Source: Bryobacterales bacterium | GTDB lineage: Bacteria > Acidobacteriota > Terriglobia > Bryobacterales > Bryobacteraceae | Direction of reading: 5' to 3' | NCBI GenBank assembly: GCA_003163855.1 | Contig: PLRJ01000162.1 | Coordinates: forward strand, 56,534 to 120,533 | Length of the DNA stretch: 64,000 bases | Shown here: piece after piece, positions 61,026 to 64,000 of the stretch | Layout of the letters: each line of letters opens with the position of its first letter | Position numbering within the stretch: the first letter of the stretch is position 1 | Program-made: the position numbers and the translations under genes | Notes under the pieces: model-generated | Told to the model about the DNA's origin: nothing | The model's input: only the letters and a program-made list of their open reading frames with translations | Databases searched by the model: none

Positions 61026-61838
61026 CTAACTTTGGCTATAACTTGTTAGCAGTGAGCAGTTTACGACGTTTTTGTTCGGCTTCGATAGCTTTGGGTGGTA
61101 ACGCAGAGTAGCAAGGGGTGGGCATAGTTTTGGGCATAGTCGAACGCCGCCCGCGCTCAGTGCGACGACTAACAGCAGGAGCCCCAATGTTGTTGGCTCA
61201 GGAGTAGCGGCCGAGACATCAACCGGCGTAACGCCATCTGCTTCGAAGAATTCTAACGTACCTCCGAAGTCTAAGGCGCCAAGAGAGCCCATCTCGCCTT
61301 CATTGAATGCCCCAGCGTAAGTAGAGGACATCTCTGTGAGCTCTAACGTAGTCCCGAGCGTCACTTGATACGGCTCATAAACGGGCGGGAAAACGCACCC
61401 GAGTTTGGTTCCGCACATGCCCCCCAGAGTGTCGGATAAAATGAAACTGGCAGTGCTAGTCACCCCAGTCTCCCCAACGCCGCTTGCATCGAAAGCGGGA
61501 ACGTACACGATGCCGCTACGTATGGGACCGCTGGTAACAAAATACAAACTCAAGAAAGTTGAAGCAGAAGCCGTGTCGCTTGATGGACCGGCTGGGTTTG
61601 CGGAGACACTTGCTTCCACTGAACTATTAAACGTTACGGTATTGCCCGAAATAGTGTAAGAATCCGACGCGCTAGCCGTTACCGTATCCAAAGTACCAGC
61701 CTGAGTGCAAGACGACGAGCCGGTGACAGATCCGAGGTTTGTATTGCAAATGACGCTTGTGGCAATGGTGACGGATGCCGCCTGGACGCTTGTGCCAACA
61801 AGGGTCATAAAGATGACAGAGAAGATAGTTTTGTTCAT
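61026..61838 (-). CDS. PEP-CTERM protein with atypical tail after the sorting motif
   Basis: MNKTIFSVIFMTLVGTSVQA...ATPEPTTLGLLLLVVALSAGGVR then CPKLCPPLATL...; tail encoded by repeat B and flank. Confidence 0.7.
   Translation of the reverse strand: MNKTIFSVIFMTLVGTSVQAASVTIATSVICNTNLGSVTGSSSCTQAGTLDTVTASASDSYTISGNTVTFNSSVEASVSANPAGPSSDTASASTFLSLYFVTSGPIRSGIVYVPAFDASGVGETGVTSTASFILSDTLGGMCGTKLGCVFPPVYEPYQVTLGTTLELTEMSSTYAGAFNEGEMGSLGALDFGGTLEFFEADGVTPVDVSAATPEPTTLGLLLLVVALSAGGVRLCPKLCPPLATLRYHPKLSKPNKNVVNCSLLTSYSQS
61116..61138 (+). repeat. Direct repeat copy B, identical to A
   Basis: GGGTGGGCATAGTTTTGGGCATA. Confidence 0.85.
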
Positions 61839-61980
61839 AAATCCTCCAGTGTAGGCAGCCACCGCGCGGAACGTAAATTGCCAGCCGAGCACTAACAATC
61901 TTAGGCAGACTCAGTTTGTTTACGCAAGATGGCAAGTTTTGGTACTCAGAGAGCTTTGCCTAGTAATGCAGCTTGGCAAG

Positions 61981-62004
61981 GGGTTTGGCATAGTTTTAGG
62001 CATA
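61981..62004 (+). repeat. Direct repeat copy C (diverged)
   Basis: GGGTTTGGCATAGTTTTAGGCATA. Confidence 0.75.
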
Positions 62005-62239
62005 TCAATTTTGGTTCAGTTACCTATATCGCGAGACAGTTAGAACACCTTCTCGCGGAATTGAAGGTAATCCGTAGACACGTGGAGAAGATGAGGCCAT
62101 GACGAGAATACTCGTTTGCCTTTGTTCGGGCGTTTGAAACCGTGTGGTTTCGCTGGCAAACCATCAGGGTCAACAAGAACTCTAGAAATTCTCGAACGTT
62201 TCGCCTTGATGTAACCTGAGTCAAGAAAGCATTAAGAAT

Positions 62240-62330
62240 GCGGATTCCGGGGCATGTGGATGAAGGATTCCGACAAAATGCGAATAAAGATTCCGGGGAT
62301 GTGAATAGAGGATTCCGAGAAAAGGTGAAT
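62240..62330 (+). repeat. Four imperfect ~21-24 bp tandem units
   Basis: GGATTCCGGGGCATGTGGATGAA / GGATTCCGACAAAATGCGAATAAA / GATTCCGGGGATGTGAATAGA / GGATTCCGAGAAAAGGTGAATTGA. Confidence 0.7.
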
Positions 62331-62615
62331 TGAAAAATGAGCCTCGTCGGAAAAATTATTCACATGTCGGAATGAATTTGTAAAAAAAGCTTCATCTTTC
62401 GGAGAGCGGCGGCGCTGGACAACTAAGACGGAAGTTCCTCTACTGAGCGTGGAGGAGATTCCGTGGCTCAACAACAGGGTAGTGTCAACAAAAATGTGTA
62501 AGCTTCTTTTGGCAAGTAGCTTATTTATGAAATTGTGATAGATTACTCGGTGCCTGACGGAGGATAGGGCCATGCGGGGACGCAACCCGAGCACCGTTCA
62601 GGGCCGAGACCGGAG

Positions 62616-62635
62616 ACGGGCGGTGTTCCGCCCGT
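62616..62635. terminator. Perfect 8-bp hairpin downstream of the transposase
   Basis: ACGGGCGG-TGTT-CCGCCCGT. Confidence 0.5.
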
Positions 62636-62725
62636 TCTGGATGAGCTTGAAAATCCGGGATCGGCCGCAAGCGATAAATCCCGGGGTTTGGGGCCGAGCC
62701 CCATTTCAACGACGGCGCAGCCTCC

Positions 62726-63949
62726 TTATCTCCTTTCCAGCGCCGGCATGCGCTCCGGCCAGAGAATTTGAAAACGATTGAGGGCTTCGCGCCAGCTCTG
62801 CACCGTGCTCCATCTTTTCGAATGATTGCGCAGCGCCAGATACAGCAGTTTAAGAGCCGCCTCTTCGTTGGGAAACGAGCCGCGTGTCTTGATGATTTTG
62901 CGCAGGCTCATGTTCAGTGACTCCACCGCGTTGGTCGTATAAATGATCTTGCGGATCTCATCGGGAAACGCAAAGAACGGCGTGACGCGCTCCCAGTTTC
63001 GATGCCAAACCTGGGCAATGGTGGGATGGCTCTTATCCCACTGGGCCGCAAACTTTTCAAGCTCCAACTCCGCTGCCTCGCGCGTCGGCGCCGTGTAAAT
63101 GGGACGCAGCGCCGCCGCTACTTGCCGACGTTGCTTCCAGGAAACGAAGTTCAAACAGTGCCGCACGATATGCACGATGCACAACTGCACCAGTGCTTTC
63201 GGGAACACAGCCTCAATCGCCTCCGGAAAGCCCTTGAGCCCGTCAACACAGGCGATGAACACATCTTTGACGCCGCGGTTTTTCAACTCTGTCATGACTT
63301 GGAGCCAGAACTTGGCGCCCTCGTTCTCTGTTGTCCACAGCCCCAACACTTCCTTCACGCCTTCCATGTTGATGCCAATGGCCACATGCACCGCGCGGTT
63401 CTCCACGTGCCCGTTGTGCCGCATCTTGACGTACAACGCATCCATGTACAAAATCGGGTAAATCTCTTCCAGCGGCCGGTTCTGCCAGGCGCGCACCTCG
63501 TCCTGCACCTCCTCGGTGACGTTGGAAATCAGTCCCGGACTCACCTCTACTCCGTAGATCTCTTTCAGGTGCGCTTCAATGTCGCGCGTCGACATACCGC
63601 GCGCATACATCGACAAAATCTTGTCGTCGAAGCCGGTCCAGCGCGTCTGATTCTTCGCCACAATCAGCGGCTCAAAAGTCGCGTTCCGGTCGCGCGGCGT
63701 CTCCAACTCCATCTCGCCGAAATCGCCTTTCAGCGTCTTCTTTGTCTTCCCGTTGCGCGAGTTCCCGCTCTTATAACCAGCCGGATCGTGCTTCTTATAC
63801 CCCAGATGATCGGTCAGTTCGCCTTCCAGCGACCGCTGCAAAATCGCTTTGGTGAGCTGCTTCAGCCAGCCGTTCTCACCCGCTATGTCTTCCGGCCGCT
63901 TGCCGTGCTCGGCCAGTAATTGATCGACCAGGTTCAAATCGATTCCCAT
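62726..63949 (-). CDS. IS256-family transposase
   Basis: LGYKKHDPAGYKSGNSRNGKTKKTL; ILYMDALYVKMR; FIACVDGLKGFPEAIEAVFP; TTNAVESLNMSLRK. Confidence 0.95.
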   Translation of the reverse strand: MGIDLNLVDQLLAEHGKRPEDIAGENGWLKQLTKAILQRSLEGELTDHLGYKKHDPAGYKSGNSRNGKTKKTLKGDFGEMELETPRDRNATFEPLIVAKNQTRWTGFDDKILSMYARGMSTRDIEAHLKEIYGVEVSPGLISNVTEEVQDEVRAWQNRPLEEIYPILYMDALYVKMRHNGHVENRAVHVAIGINMEGVKEVLGLWTTENEGAKFWLQVMTELKNRGVKDVFIACVDGLKGFPEAIEAVFPKALVQLCIVHIVRHCLNFVSWKQRRQVAAALRPIYTAPTREAAELELEKFAAQWDKSHPTIAQVWHRNWERVTPFFAFPDEIRKIIYTTNAVESLNMSLRKIIKTRGSFPNEEAALKLLYLALRNHSKRWSTVQSWREALNRFQILWPERMPALERR

Positions 63950-64000
63950 GTGTCTGTCCTTTCCCGCCTTCTCGCCAGAAACAGAGCTTACACATTTTGT

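Larger units (their letters stand above)
62485..64000 (-). mobile_element. IS256-family insertion sequence (right end at or beyond the window edge)
   Basis: Transposase plus imperfect TIRs: left CAACAAAAATGTGTAAGCTTCTTTTGGC, right (reverse complement) ACAAAATGTGTAAGCTCTGTTTCTGGC. Confidence 0.85.

Noticed and set aside
60843-61049. ORF with YGAPGEARTPDLMIRSQ
   Set aside because: Translation artefact of the antisense tRNA-Arg fragment.
62616-62705. Strong hairpins inside the IS256 3' region as an ncRNA
   Set aside because: Most simply explained as transposase transcript termination or IS end structure.

Overview
The 64 kb window looks like an Acidobacteria (Solibacter/Bryobacter-like) chromosome, judged only from protein family content (DUF1549/DUF1553 + DUF1501, GWxTD, DUF1844, UpxY, PEP-CTERM) and GC-rich coding style. 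Most of it is densely coding: glycan-active proteins (GH9, a beta-propeller/Ig-repeat protein, a SASA-type esterase, a GH29-like protein), two ABC systems, a PDZ histidine kinase with an NtrC regulator, riboflavin and thiamine genes, and secreted peptidases (S9, M1, M28). The most interesting items are: (1) a stand-alone membrane TIR protein that seems to carry a second, degenerate TIR-like module; (2) a decayed BrnT-like toxin fused in frame to a partial duplicate of the neighbouring ntrC-type gene at a shared microhomology; (3) a ~66-nt sequence repeated in the leaders of two unrelated genes; (4) an attachment-site scar at about 60.7-62.0 kb (integrase remnant, tRNA-Arg 3' half, three direct repeats, truncated RHS and other genes) next to IS elements; (5) a 14-bp copy of the tRNA-Thr 3' end 27.8 kb from the intact tRNA; (6) a POT transporter that seems to lack any AUG/GUG/UUG start and has a strong Shine-Dalgarno 6 nt before AUC; (7) a RibBA whose GTP cyclohydrolase II domain has lost its core motif. 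No CRISPR array or rRNA was seen. All family calls are from reading translations; no searches were run.
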